Part shown: positions 46,979 to 54,607 of the stretch, piece after piece
Layout of the letters: the number at the start of each line of letters is the position of its first letter
Numbering within the stretch: the stretch's first letter is position 1
Origin: Lysobacteraceae bacterium
Lineage (GTDB): Bacteria; Pseudomonadota; Gammaproteobacteria; Xanthomonadales; Xanthomonadaceae
Length of the DNA stretch: 64,000 nt
Assembly: GCA_028868545.1 (NCBI GenBank)
Contig: JAGWUF010000003.1
Span: 1-64,000, forward strand
Direction of reading: 5' to 3'
Notes under the pieces: generated by a model
The model's input: the letters and a program-made list of their open reading frames with translations, nothing else
Database searches by the model: none
Told to the model about the DNA's origin: nothing
Made by a program: the position numbers and the translations under genes

Positions 46979-47461
46979 ATGCCTTCTTTCGATATCGTCT
47001 CCGAAGTCGACACCCACGAACTGACCAACGCGGTGGACCAGGCCAGCCGCGAGCTGACCACCCGCTTCGACTTCAAGGGCGTGGATGCCAGCTTCGTGCG
47101 CGAGGACAACATCATCACCCAGTCCGCGCCCAGCGATTTCCAGTTGCAGCAGATGACCGACATCCTGCGTGCGCGGCTGATCGCGCGGAAGATCGACGTG
47201 CGCTGCCTGGAGTTCGGCGATATCGAAACCAATCTCGCTGGCGCGCGCCAGAAGATCACGGTAAAACAAGGCATCGAGCGCGAACTGGCGAAGAAGATCC
47301 AGGGTGCGCTGAAGGACGCCAAGCTGAAGGTCGATTCGCAGATCAACGGCGACAAACTGCGCGTGACGGGCAAGAAACGCGACGACCTGCAGGCGGCGAT
47401 GGCGCTGCTGCGCGGGCAGGAGTTCGAGCTGCCGCTGCAGTTCGACAATTTCCGCGACTGA
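46979..47461 (+). CDS. yajQ: YajQ family cyclic-di-GMP-binding protein
   Basis: A 160-residue cytosolic protein of two ferredoxin-like domains. PSFDIVSEVDTHELTNAVDQ (20 residues) at the N-terminus, TTRFDFKG, and the C-terminal QEFELPLQFDNFRD are invariant family segments. A Xanthomonas campestris homologue binds c-di-GMP and a transcription factor to regulate virulence genes; E. coli YajQ binds nucleotides. The ATG at 46979 is the only start that fits. Followed by a hairpin. Confidence 0.95.
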   Translation: MPSFDIVSEVDTHELTNAVDQASRELTTRFDFKGVDASFVREDNIITQSAPSDFQLQQMTDILRARLIARKIDVRCLEFGDIETNLAGARQKITVKQGIERELAKKIQGALKDAKLKVDSQINGDKLRVTGKKRDDLQAAMALLRGQEFELPLQFDNFRD

Positions 47462-47479
47462 GCCACCCTCCTGCCATCA

Positions 47480-47511
47480 GGCCATGCGCGCACTCGCCCG
47501 CGCGCATGGCC
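47480..47511. terminator. 12-bp hairpin between convergent genes
   Basis: GGCCATGCGCGC (47480-47491), an 8-base loop and GCGCGCATGGCC (47500-47511) form a perfect stem between yajQ and the leftward secreted-protein gene. It has no T-run. Confidence 0.55.
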
Positions 47512-47526
47512 GGCAGCGTGCCGGCA

Positions 47527-48396
47527 TCAATCGCCGACCACCCGCAGCCCCACGACGAAGGTGCCCTCGCTGACGTTCGACACCATCCCCGACACGTTCA
47601 AGTGCACCGTGGTCGGATTTTTCATGAACTTGTCGGCCAGAGCGGGCGTCAAACCATAGTTCGCGATCAGGGCTTGCTTGCTGACCAGGCCGCCCCGGCA
47701 CACCGCCGTGTTGCTGGTGGTGGTCGTGACGTAATTGTTCTGCAACAGTACGTAGGGCGTGTCCACGCGCATCAGCGAGAACGTGGTGAAGCTGCCATTG
47801 AAGGGCTGGCCGGTGACCGGGTTGACCAGGCTGGGATCCTGCAGAACCGGGTTGTCGATCGTGGCGGTATAGGTGTAGCGCAGCCTTGCCGCCACCGGCG
47901 CAGTATTGCCATTGTTCGTGAAATAAACGTCACCGCGCTCCGCCAACCAATGACACAGCAGCGAATTGGCCGCTGAAGCCGGCAGCTGGATCTGCAACAG
48001 GTCGTTGTAGTGGAACGTGGTGGTGCCGGTGGGCGCGCTGACCGTCGTGCAAGGCACCGACGGATCGCCGTCGGACCAGACATTGCAGTCCATGGACACG
48101 CCGAAAATCGCCTGCTTCGCGCCCAGCCAACGCACATTGCGGCTGAAGGAGTCCAGGTCACCCACGTCGGCCGCCGTGACCCGCGCCGCGTTCACGCCGC
48201 CGCGCGGAATGCCGGATGCCAAGGCCGATCGCTGCGAATGCGATGCCGTTGCTGCAACCGGGGCAGGCGGGGCCGCACGGGCAGTGTCCGTGGTCACGGA
48301 CGCGCCGCCGAAGCGCTGGCTGTTGGCGGCATAGGCGATCAGTCCCGTCAACCCCAGGGTTGCGGTGACGGCGACAAGCAGGGTCTTGCGTTTCAT
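47527..48396 (-). CDS. secreted hypothetical protein
   Basis: A 289-residue protein with a signal peptide (TLLVAVTATLGLTGLIAYAA, residues about 5-24). The mature part is rich in Thr, Ser, Asn and Val with predicted beta structure (TTTFHYNDLLQIQLPASAA, 19 residues; YTYTATIDNP; NNYVTTTTSNTAVCRGG) and at least four cysteines (DCNVW, VPCTT, LLCHW, AVCRG). I do not recognise a family; an extracellular or periplasmic beta-sandwich is plausible. The ATG at 48396 starts the signal peptide. No partner gene is evident. Confidence 0.7.
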   Translation of the reverse strand: MKRKTLLVAVTATLGLTGLIAYAANSQRFGGASVTTDTARAAPPAPVAATASHSQRSALASGIPRGGVNAARVTAADVGDLDSFSRNVRWLGAKQAIFGVSMDCNVWSDGDPSVPCTTVSAPTGTTTFHYNDLLQIQLPASAANSLLCHWLAERGDVYFTNNGNTAPVAARLRYTYTATIDNPVLQDPSLVNPVTGQPFNGSFTTFSLMRVDTPYVLLQNNYVTTTTSNTAVCRGGLVSKQALIANYGLTPALADKFMKNPTTVHLNVSGMVSNVSEGTFVVGLRVVGD

Positions 48397-48491
48397 GGTC
48401 CGGTTTCCGTTGGTGGGTGTACCGGAGTGATGCGCAGAAGGAACGGGAAAGCGGACACGCACCGCTGCCGGGAGCAACGGTGGCGGCTGGA

Positions 48492-49208
48492 TCAGGGGGA
48501 TACGGCCGCCGTGGAAAACAGCGCAGCACGTGCCGCCGCGTCCAGCGCCTGCCACTGCCCTGCCGGAAGATCATTCAGCGCCAGCCCGCCGATGCGTTCG
48601 CGATGCAATGCCACCACGTGGTTGCCCACCGCCGCGAACATCCGTCGCACCTGGTGGTAGCGGCCCTCGTGCAAGGTCAAGCGCGCGCTGCGTGGCGACA
48701 GCAGCTCCAGCTCCGCCGGCAGCAACGGGGTTTTTTCGCCGTCCAGCAGCAGCGTGCCGCTGGCGAACGATGCCGCCTCGTCGCCGCGCAGGTTCTCCGC
48801 CAGCGTCGCCACGTAGACTTTCGGCAGCTTGGATTTGGGCGCGATGATCCGGTGCAGCAGCTGGCCGTCGTCGGTCAGCAGCAGCAGGCCAGAGGTGTCG
48901 CGATCCAGCCGGCCCACGGTGGACAGCGCCGGGCTGCGCAGGCGGTAGCGCGACGGCAGCAGGTCAAACACGACGCGTCCCAGGTCTTTCGTCGAACAGG
49001 TGTAGCCGGTCGGCTTGTGCAGCACCAGCAGCAGGCCGGTCGGCGGATCCAGCGGCTCGCCGTCGATACGCACGGCATCGTGCTCCAGCGGATCATCCGC
49101 ATACAGCACCTCGCCGGCGGCGTTGGTGATGCGACCTTCGCGGAACAGCCACTGCACATCCCTGCGGCTGCCATAGCCGAGGTTGGCGATGTGCTTGACC
49201 AGCTTCAT
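48492..49208 (-). CDS. rsuA: 16S rRNA pseudouridine(516) synthase
   Basis: A 238-residue RsuA-type pseudouridine synthase. An S4 RNA-binding domain starts KLVKHIANLGYGSRRDVQWL (20 residues), and the catalytic domain has VGRLDRDTSGLLLLT with the nucleophilic Asp and LHEGRYHQVRRMFAAVGNHV (20 residues), typical of the RsuA/RluB/E/F group. The assignment to RsuA rather than RluE rests on general resemblance. It overlaps the rsmC stop by four bases (ATGA), joining two small-subunit rRNA modifiers. Confidence 0.88.
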   Translation of the reverse strand: MKLVKHIANLGYGSRRDVQWLFREGRITNAAGEVLYADDPLEHDAVRIDGEPLDPPTGLLLVLHKPTGYTCSTKDLGRVVFDLLPSRYRLRSPALSTVGRLDRDTSGLLLLTDDGQLLHRIIAPKSKLPKVYVATLAENLRGDEAASFASGTLLLDGEKTPLLPAELELLSPRSARLTLHEGRYHQVRRMFAAVGNHVVALHRERIGGLALNDLPAGQWQALDAAARAALFSTAAVSP

Positions 49209-50245
49209 GCCTTCACCGCATGCACGATCTTGAAGCCACCGTCCTGCGCCACGTCGCGCAATCGCGTGAAACCCGCGCCCAGCGCTTCTTCATAAGGCAG
49301 GTGGCGGTTGGCCACCAGCCACAGGCTGCCGCGCGGCTTGAGTGCGGCAGCGGCGGCGGCGATGAAGGCACGGCCGATGTCCGGGCGCTCGCCGCGGCCC
49401 AGTGCATGGAACGGCGGATTGCAGACGATGGCATCGAAGCGGTCGGCCACGCCGGATTCGACATCCTGCCAATGAAAATCGACGGGCACCCGGGCCCCGG
49501 CAAGATTCTGCCGCGCCAAGGCCAATGCGCGATCATCGGCTTCGAACAGATCCAGCGATGCCACCTGCGGGCAGCGCGCCAGCACCTGCTGCGACAGATA
49601 GCCCCAGCCGGCACCGAAATCGGCCACCTGCCCGCGCAGGTCCGCCGGCAATACCGCCGCCAGCATGCGTGACGCGGCATCCACGCGATCCCAGGCGAAC
49701 ACCCCGGGACGGCTGAGGAAACCGCCCCCCGGCACCTCGTCGCAGGCAATCCGGCGCGGCACGTCCAGTACCCGCCAGCGCGCCACCAGCTCCGCATCGA
49801 AGGCCGCATCCGGCCGCGTCCAGAACACCCGGCAGTGATGCTTGCTGAGCGTGGCCACGCCACCGGCCAGCTGCTTCAATTCGGCCTCGCGCGTCTTCGC
49901 GCCTTCGTCATTGGCCACCGCCGCCAACACCACGCCACCCGCCGCCACCGCGGCACAGGCCCTGGCCAGCAGCGCCCGCGCCTCCTCGCGCTGGCGCGGC
50001 GGCAGCACCAGCACCAGCGGAAACCGCGCGCACGGCAGCGCATCTTCATCCAGCAACACGATGCCCTGCTGTTGCAGCCGCGCCGCTTCCGGCCGGAACC
50101 CCTGCGTCGCCACGAAAGACTTCCCCTGCACGCCGCCAGCCATCCGCGCACGCAGGAACAAGGCCCCGTCAGGCCAGTGCAACAGGCCTTGGGTGAACGG
50201 ATGCAGGAGGGCGTCGAGAACGTTGTCGCGGGATGGAAAGCTCAT
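49205..50245 (-). CDS. rsmC: 16S rRNA guanine(1207)-N2 methyltransferase
   Basis: A 346-residue SAM methyltransferase with two homologous domains, like RsmC. The C-terminal domain has the SAM motif VADFGAGWGYLSQQVLAR and the catalytic NPPFH near residue 260. The N-terminal domain is a degenerate copy that helps bind rRNA. RlmG is a relative, but the length and NPPFH fit RsmC. The ATG at 50245 gives MSFPSRDNVLDALLHPF. Translationally coupled to rsuA. Confidence 0.87.
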   Translation of the reverse strand: MSFPSRDNVLDALLHPFTQGLLHWPDGALFLRARMAGGVQGKSFVATQGFRPEAARLQQQGIVLLDEDALPCARFPLVLVLPPRQREEARALLARACAAVAAGGVVLAAVANDEGAKTREAELKQLAGGVATLSKHHCRVFWTRPDAAFDAELVARWRVLDVPRRIACDEVPGGGFLSRPGVFAWDRVDAASRMLAAVLPADLRGQVADFGAGWGYLSQQVLARCPQVASLDLFEADDRALALARQNLAGARVPVDFHWQDVESGVADRFDAIVCNPPFHALGRGERPDIGRAFIAAAAAALKPRGSLWLVANRHLPYEEALGAGFTRLRDVAQDGGFKIVHAVKA

Positions 50246-50314
50246 CTGCGCAGTGTAACGGGGCGGCAGCGGGTATCCTGTCGGCCTCGCAGGACTGCCC
50301 ACGAATGCATCGCC

Positions 50315-50587
50315 ATGACCAACTCCGACACCCCGCCCGACCGCGTGTCCACCGACCCGCGCAGCAAATTCCATGACGAAGCCCTGCTGGAGCGCGGGAT
50401 CGGCATCCGTTTCAACGGCGTGGAACGCACCAATGTCGAGGAATACTGCATCAGCGAAGGCTGGGTGCGGGTGCAGGCCGGGCGCTCGCTGGATCGACGC
50501 GGCATGCCGATGACGCTGAAGCTGCGCGGCAACGTGGAGGCGTGGTTCCAGGACGCGGCAGGCGAAGCCGAAACGCCGGCTGACTGA
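50315..50587 (+). CDS. DUF3297 family protein
   Basis: A 90-residue cytosolic protein matching DUF3297: DTPPDRVSTDPRSKFHDEAL (20 residues), ERGIGIRFNGVERTNVEEYC (20 residues) and SEGWVRVQAGRSLDRRGMP. The family is common in proteobacteria and has no known function. The ATG at 50315 fits the family start. A short acidic tail (GEAETPAD) follows the domain. Divergent from rsmC with 69 bases between. Confidence 0.88.
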   Translation: MTNSDTPPDRVSTDPRSKFHDEALLERGIGIRFNGVERTNVEEYCISEGWVRVQAGRSLDRRGMPMTLKLRGNVEAWFQDAAGEAETPAD

Positions 50588-50657
50588 GCCTGCGCCAGTT
50601 CAGCCTGCAACCAGCCGAAGCGTGGATACTCGGTGCATCCCCCGACGGAGACGGATC

Positions 50658-51218
50658 ATGCACATCAAGACCCTGGTATTCCCGTTGGCACTGGTCTTGG
50701 CCGTGGCCGGCTGCGCATCTGCCGGCACCACCGGCATGCTGTCCCCGGATGCCCCGCGCGCCTTGCCGGCGCAGGGCCCGGTCAGCGTGGCCTGGGCCGA
50801 CCCGGCCACCTTCACCGAGTTCAAGGCCAGCGGCAACCGCCAGGCCTCCGCCGAAGGCGAATGGTTGACCCAGCTGGCGCAGTACATGCGCAAGCAGGCG
50901 GCAAAATCACTGCCCGCCGGCGACCGCCTGGAATTGACCATCGTCGATATCCAGCGTGCCGGTCGGTACGAGCCCTGGCATGGCCTGGATCGGCAGAACG
51001 TGCGCATGATCCGCGACATCTACCCGCCGCGGATGACGGTGAAATATCGTGAAACCGACGCCAATGGCAGCGTGGTGGCCGAGGGTGAACGCAAGCTCAC
51101 CGACCCGGCGTTCCTGGTCAACGCGGCCCCGTTCAACGACACCGATCCGCTGCGCTACGAGAAGCGGATGGTCGACAGCTGGCTGCGGCACGGTTTCAAC
51201 CGCACCGCCGAACGCTGA
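50658..51218 (+). CDS. DUF3016-like lipoprotein
   Basis: A 186-residue lipoprotein with lipobox VAGC (Cys about residue 19). The domain has VSVAWADPATFTEFKASGNR (20 residues), LTQLAQYMRKQAAKSLPAGDRLELTIVDI (by ends) and YPPRMTVKY, a pattern I associate with DUF3016. Function unknown. The ATG at 50658 starts the lipoprotein signal; an ATG 36 bases upstream does not. It lies 70 bases after the DUF3297 gene, in the same direction. Confidence 0.8.
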   Translation: MHIKTLVFPLALVLAVAGCASAGTTGMLSPDAPRALPAQGPVSVAWADPATFTEFKASGNRQASAEGEWLTQLAQYMRKQAAKSLPAGDRLELTIVDIQRAGRYEPWHGLDRQNVRMIRDIYPPRMTVKYRETDANGSVVAEGERKLTDPAFLVNAAPFNDTDPLRYEKRMVDSWLRHGFNRTAER

Positions 51219-51267
51219 CAGCGCCAGCCATCGCTCACAAGCTCAGCTGCGGGCCTGGTGGCCTGCG

Positions 51268-52530
51268 TCACCCGCAAGCCAGCGCACGCGCCAGCAGTAC
51301 CGCGCGTTCGCGTGCATTGCCGGTCAGTTCCACCGCCTGCAGGAACTGACTGCGCGCCTCGTCGAAACGTTGCAGCTGGCACAGCAGGTCACCGAGCACC
51401 GCATGCAACGGTGCATATCCCCGCAGTTGCGGGTTCTCGCGCAAATCATCGACAAGCAGCAGCCCGGCGTGCGCGCCCTGCGCCTTGCCGACCGCCACCG
51501 CACGGTTGAGTGCGATCACCGGTGATGGCGCAACCTGCAGCAGCACCCCATACAAGGCCGCGATGCGGTTCCAATCGGTGTCCTCCAGCCGCAGTGCACG
51601 CGCATGACAGGCGGCGATTGCCGCCTGCAGGGTATAGGGCCCGGCAGCACCGCCCAGCCGCTGCGCACGCACCAAGGCGTCCAGCCCGCGCCGGATTTGC
51701 AGATGGTCCCAGCGGGCCCGGTTTTGCTCCGGCAGCAGGATCGGGGCACCGTCGGCCCCGGTGCGTGCCGCCATGCGCGAGGCCTGCAATTCCATCAATG
51801 CCAGCAGGCCGAAGCCTTCCGGCTCGCCCGGCAGCAGCGCCACCAGCACCCGCCCCAGCCGCAGCGCCTCCGCGCACAACGCCGGGCGCATCCAATCGTC
51901 GCCGCTGGTCGCCGCGTAGCCTTCGTTGAAAATCAGATAGAGCACGGCCAGTACCGCCTCCAGCCGCTCGGGCAGCTCGGCTTTGCGCGGCACCGCAAAC
52001 GTGATCTGCTGGTCGGCCAGGGTGCGCTTGGCGCGCACGATGCGCTGCGCCACCGTGGACTCCGGCTGCAAGAAGGCGCGTGCAATTTCCGGCGTGCTCA
52101 GACCCCCCAGCAGACGCAGGGTCAGCGCGACGCGCGACTCCTGCGGCAGCACCGGATGGCAGGCAACGAACAGCAAACGCAATAGATCATCGCCGATGTC
52201 GTCGTCCGCCAGCCGCTGCGCATCGTCGCCTTGCATGTCGGCTCCGTGCAATTCCAGTTCGATGCCGTATTCGTCCTGCTTGCGCAGGTGCAGCCGGCGT
52301 TGCCGCAGGTGATCGATCGCACGGTGCTTCGCCACCGTCATCAACCACGCCACCGGCTGATCCGGCACGCCCTCGCGTGGCCAGCGCTCCAATGCCGTCA
52401 CCAGCACGTCCTGCGCCAGTTCCTCGGCGGTATCGATGTTGCCGCAGATGCGCGCCAGCCGCGCCAGCAGCTTCGGGGCTTCCATCCGCCACAGGGCATC
52501 GAGGCGGCGATGGCTGTCATCGACATGCAT
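51268..52530 (-). CDS. ECF42-type RNA polymerase sigma factor
   Basis: A 420-residue ECF sigma factor with a long C-terminal extension. Region 2 (WRMEAPKLLARLARICGNID, 20 residues; AEELAQDVLVTALERWPREG; VAWLMTVAKHRAIDHLRQR) and region 4 (RLLGGLSTPEIARAFLQPES, 20 residues; TVAQRIVRAKRTL) are followed by about 220 residues of helical TPR-like sequence (FNEGYAATSG, LNRAVAVG). This layout and its linkage to DGPF/YciI proteins define group ECF42, which has no anti-sigma factor. The ATG at 52530 is preferred to one at 52563. Last gene of a four-gene operon. Confidence 0.9.
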   Translation of the reverse strand: MHVDDSHRRLDALWRMEAPKLLARLARICGNIDTAEELAQDVLVTALERWPREGVPDQPVAWLMTVAKHRAIDHLRQRRLHLRKQDEYGIELELHGADMQGDDAQRLADDDIGDDLLRLLFVACHPVLPQESRVALTLRLLGGLSTPEIARAFLQPESTVAQRIVRAKRTLADQQITFAVPRKAELPERLEAVLAVLYLIFNEGYAATSGDDWMRPALCAEALRLGRVLVALLPGEPEGFGLLALMELQASRMAARTGADGAPILLPEQNRARWDHLQIRRGLDALVRAQRLGGAAGPYTLQAAIAACHARALRLEDTDWNRIAALYGVLLQVAPSPVIALNRAVAVGKAQGAHAGLLLVDDLRENPQLRGYAPLHAVLGDLLCQLQRFDEARSQFLQAVELTGNARERAVLLARALACG

Positions 52531-52575
52531 GCCGCCGATGACAGCATCACCCACCCGCGCCACGCAAGCGCCCGT

Positions 52576-52983
52576 TTACTGCGGCGACGCCGGCGCGGCA
52601 TCCATGTGGAACACGCCCCACTGGTGGCCGTCCAGATCGACGAAAGCCCACGAGTACATGAAGCCGAGATCCTCCGGATCGTGGCCTTCCGTCGCGCCGG
52701 CCGTGATCGCCTTGCGCACCAGTGCGTCCACCTCCGCCCGGCTGTCCAGCGACAGCGAGAACAGGGCTTCGGTCGCCTTGCGCGGATCGGTGATCGGCAC
52801 CTTGGACAGGGTGGAAAAAAACGACTCGGCCACCAGCATCACGTGGGTGTTGTCGTTGATGACCAGGGCGGCACCGTTTTCGCTGGTGAAGTCCGGGTTG
52901 AACGAGAAGCCGAGCGTCTCGAAGAAATCGACGCTGCGCTCCAGATCCTGCACCGGCAGGGTGACGTAGAGATTGCGGGGCAT
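52576..52983 (-). CDS. VOC superfamily protein (glyoxalase/dioxygenase fold)
   Basis: A 135-residue VOC protein: NLYVTLPVQDLERSVDFFETLG starts the first beta-alpha-beta unit (by ends), with SEAEN-like GAALVINDNTHVMLVAE and a C-terminal FVDLDGHQWGVFHMD. The usual metal-ligand Glu near the C-terminus is in a position occupied by Val/Phe, so catalysis is uncertain. It belongs to the ECF42 operon, 45 bases before the sigma gene. Confidence 0.85.
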   Translation of the reverse strand: MPRNLYVTLPVQDLERSVDFFETLGFSFNPDFTSENGAALVINDNTHVMLVAESFFSTLSKVPITDPRKATEALFSLSLDSRAEVDALVRKAITAGATEGHDPEDLGFMYSWAFVDLDGHQWGVFHMDAAPASPQ

Positions 52984-53027
52984 GGGATGTCCTTTCGATG
53001 GTCGTCTCGATGGTCGGGTGGCGGCGC

Positions 53028-53468
53028 TTACGGCATCGGCTTGTTGCAGTTGATCATCCACGGCTTGCCGTAGCGGTCCTCGAACATGCCGAAGCGGTGC
53101 GACCACGATGTTTCCGTGAGCGGCATCCGCACCTTGCCGCCCGCCGACAGCGCGGCGAACACGCGTTCGGCTTCCTCGACGGTCTCCACATCGATGTTGA
53201 CCGTGGTGTCGTTGCGGCCGTCGATGGTCTCGTTGCCGCACAAGCCCATGATCGAATCGCCGCCCATGATCGAGGCGCCGCCGACCACCAGGTTCGCGTG
53301 CGCGATCTGCGATTTCGCTTCCTCCGGCAGCGGCGGCTGGTCGGGTGCGGACGGCATTTCGCCATAGCGGATCAGCGCAACGATCTCGCCGCCCAGTGCA
53401 CCGGCATAGAAGTCGAAGGCCGCACGGCAATCGCCGTTGAAGAACATCAGATACGGAATCAGTTTCAT
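53028..53468 (-). CDS. VOC superfamily protein, PhnB-like
   Basis: A 146-residue PhnB/3-demethylubiquinone-methyltransferase-like VOC protein. It has PYLMFFNGDCRAAFDFYAGAL near the start (by ends), IAHANLVVGGASIMGGD, and a C-terminal FGMFEDRYGKPWMIN. Members often accompany DGPF proteins under ECF sigma control and may handle reactive small molecules, but no substrate is established. Second gene of the operon. Confidence 0.85.
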   Translation of the reverse strand: MKLIPYLMFFNGDCRAAFDFYAGALGGEIVALIRYGEMPSAPDQPPLPEEAKSQIAHANLVVGGASIMGGDSIMGLCGNETIDGRNDTTVNIDVETVEEAERVFAALSAGGKVRMPLTETSWSHRFGMFEDRYGKPWMINCNKPMP

Positions 53469-53499
53469 GGTTCGCTCCAGCTGGTGGGTAGTGGGTGTT

Positions 53500-53919
53500 T
53501 CAGTTGCCAAGACGTTCGCGCAGGCGTTCTTCCTGTGCGCGCAGTTCCGGCGTGAATTCGGCGCCGAAGTCCTCGGCCTCGAAGAGTGGGCGGATTTCCA
53601 GCTCGGAGGGGCCGGGCATCGGGTTGGGGCAGCGCTTGGCCCATTCGATGGCCTCATCCAGCGAGCGCACCTGCCACAGCCAGAAACCCGCCACCAGTTC
53701 GCGGGTCTCGGCGAACGGGCCGTCGATCACCTGCCGCTGCGCGCCGTCAAACGCCACCCGCACGCCGCGCGCACTCGGCTGCAGACCCTCGCCTGCCAGC
53801 ATCACGCCGGCATTGACCAGTTCCTCGTTGAACTTGCCCATCGCTTCCAGCAGGTCCGTGCTCGGCATCACGCCGGCCTCGGAATCCGCCGTGGCCCTCA
53901 CCATCACCATCACGCGCAT
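53500..53919 (-). CDS. YciI/DGPF domain protein
   Basis: A 139-residue YCII-related protein. The family signature is VIDGPFAETRELVAGFWLWQ (20 residues), containing DGPF. The start MRVMVMVRATADSEAG is standard, with AAGGAGC upstream of the ATG at 53919. A charged C-terminal tail (ELRAQEERLRERLGN) exceeds the core domain. First gene of the ECF42 operon, preceded by a matching promoter. Confidence 0.9.
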   Translation of the reverse strand: MRVMVMVRATADSEAGVMPSTDLLEAMGKFNEELVNAGVMLAGEGLQPSARGVRVAFDGAQRQVIDGPFAETRELVAGFWLWQVRSLDEAIEWAKRCPNPMPGPSELEIRPLFEAEDFGAEFTPELRAQEERLRERLGN

Positions 53920-53966
53920 TGTCTGCTCCTTGAATTGCCGGGCCGCTCTGGCCGGCTTGCACAAGG

Positions 53967-53995
53967 ATGACGAACGGCGGCGCGCCGAATCGACA
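53967..53995 (-). promoter_or_regulatory. candidate ECF42-dependent promoter
   Basis: On the minus strand, TGTCGA (53990-53995), a 17-base spacer and CGTCAT (53967-53972). As I recall, ECF42 promoters carry TGTCGA at -35 and a CG(A/T)C-type -10. It is placed about 48 bases upstream of the first DGPF gene and would make the operon autoregulated. Confidence 0.65.
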
Positions 53996-54076
53996 TGGCG
54001 GCAAGAATTTTTTTGTTGCCGGTTTGTGCACCTGCCGCGATGCGGGCATCATCAGGCCTTGGCTGTGGAGCTTGCA

Positions 54077-54454
54077 ATGCACTACTTGACCTTGATCCAC
54101 ATCGACCCGGTGCTGTTGGCCGAGCTGCCCGCCGAGGAATACGACCGGCTGATGCACGGCTGTTTTGCCAAGGCCGACGCCTTGCGCGACGCCGGCTGCC
54201 TGCACGGCTCGCAGCAACTGGAAGCACCCGCCAGCGCACGCACCCTGCGCGTGCGCGAGGGGCTGGCACGGGTGACCGACGGGCCGTTTGCCGAAACGCG
54301 CGAGTTCCTGGCCGGCTTCAACCTGATCGAGGCCGAATCGATGGATGCCGCGATGGACATTGCCGGCCAGTTTCCGTGGGCGCGTTTTGGCAGCATTGAA
54401 GTCCGGCCCGTGCACAACATGCAGGCGGAACGCCAGCGGGTGGGCGCCGCCTGA
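54077..54454 (+). CDS. second YciI/DGPF domain protein, divergent
   Basis: A 125-residue paralogue of the preceding DGPF protein: MHYLTLIHIDPVLLAELPAE at the N-terminus (20 residues) and VTDGPFAETREFLAGFNLIE (20 residues) with the DGPF signature. It points away from the ECF42 operon. Its own upstream region lacks an obvious TGTCGA box; GGCAAGAATTTTTTTGTTGCC-type hairpin sequence lies near 54000 (described by ends GGCAA and TTGCC). The ATG at 54077 fits the family start. Confidence 0.88.
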   Translation: MHYLTLIHIDPVLLAELPAEEYDRLMHGCFAKADALRDAGCLHGSQQLEAPASARTLRVREGLARVTDGPFAETREFLAGFNLIEAESMDAAMDIAGQFPWARFGSIEVRPVHNMQAERQRVGAA

Positions 54455-54607
54455 GCGACGCATCAGCGCTCATCGTCACCCCACCGCCAACCAATCCAGC
54501 GCCGCCAACGGAGGTTTCATCGGGCCGGTGCCGGGCTTCGTCGCACACCGCTTTGCCTCCGCAAATCCGGCACTATCGTGGTGGCAACGCCCACTGCAGC
54601 CACGCCC

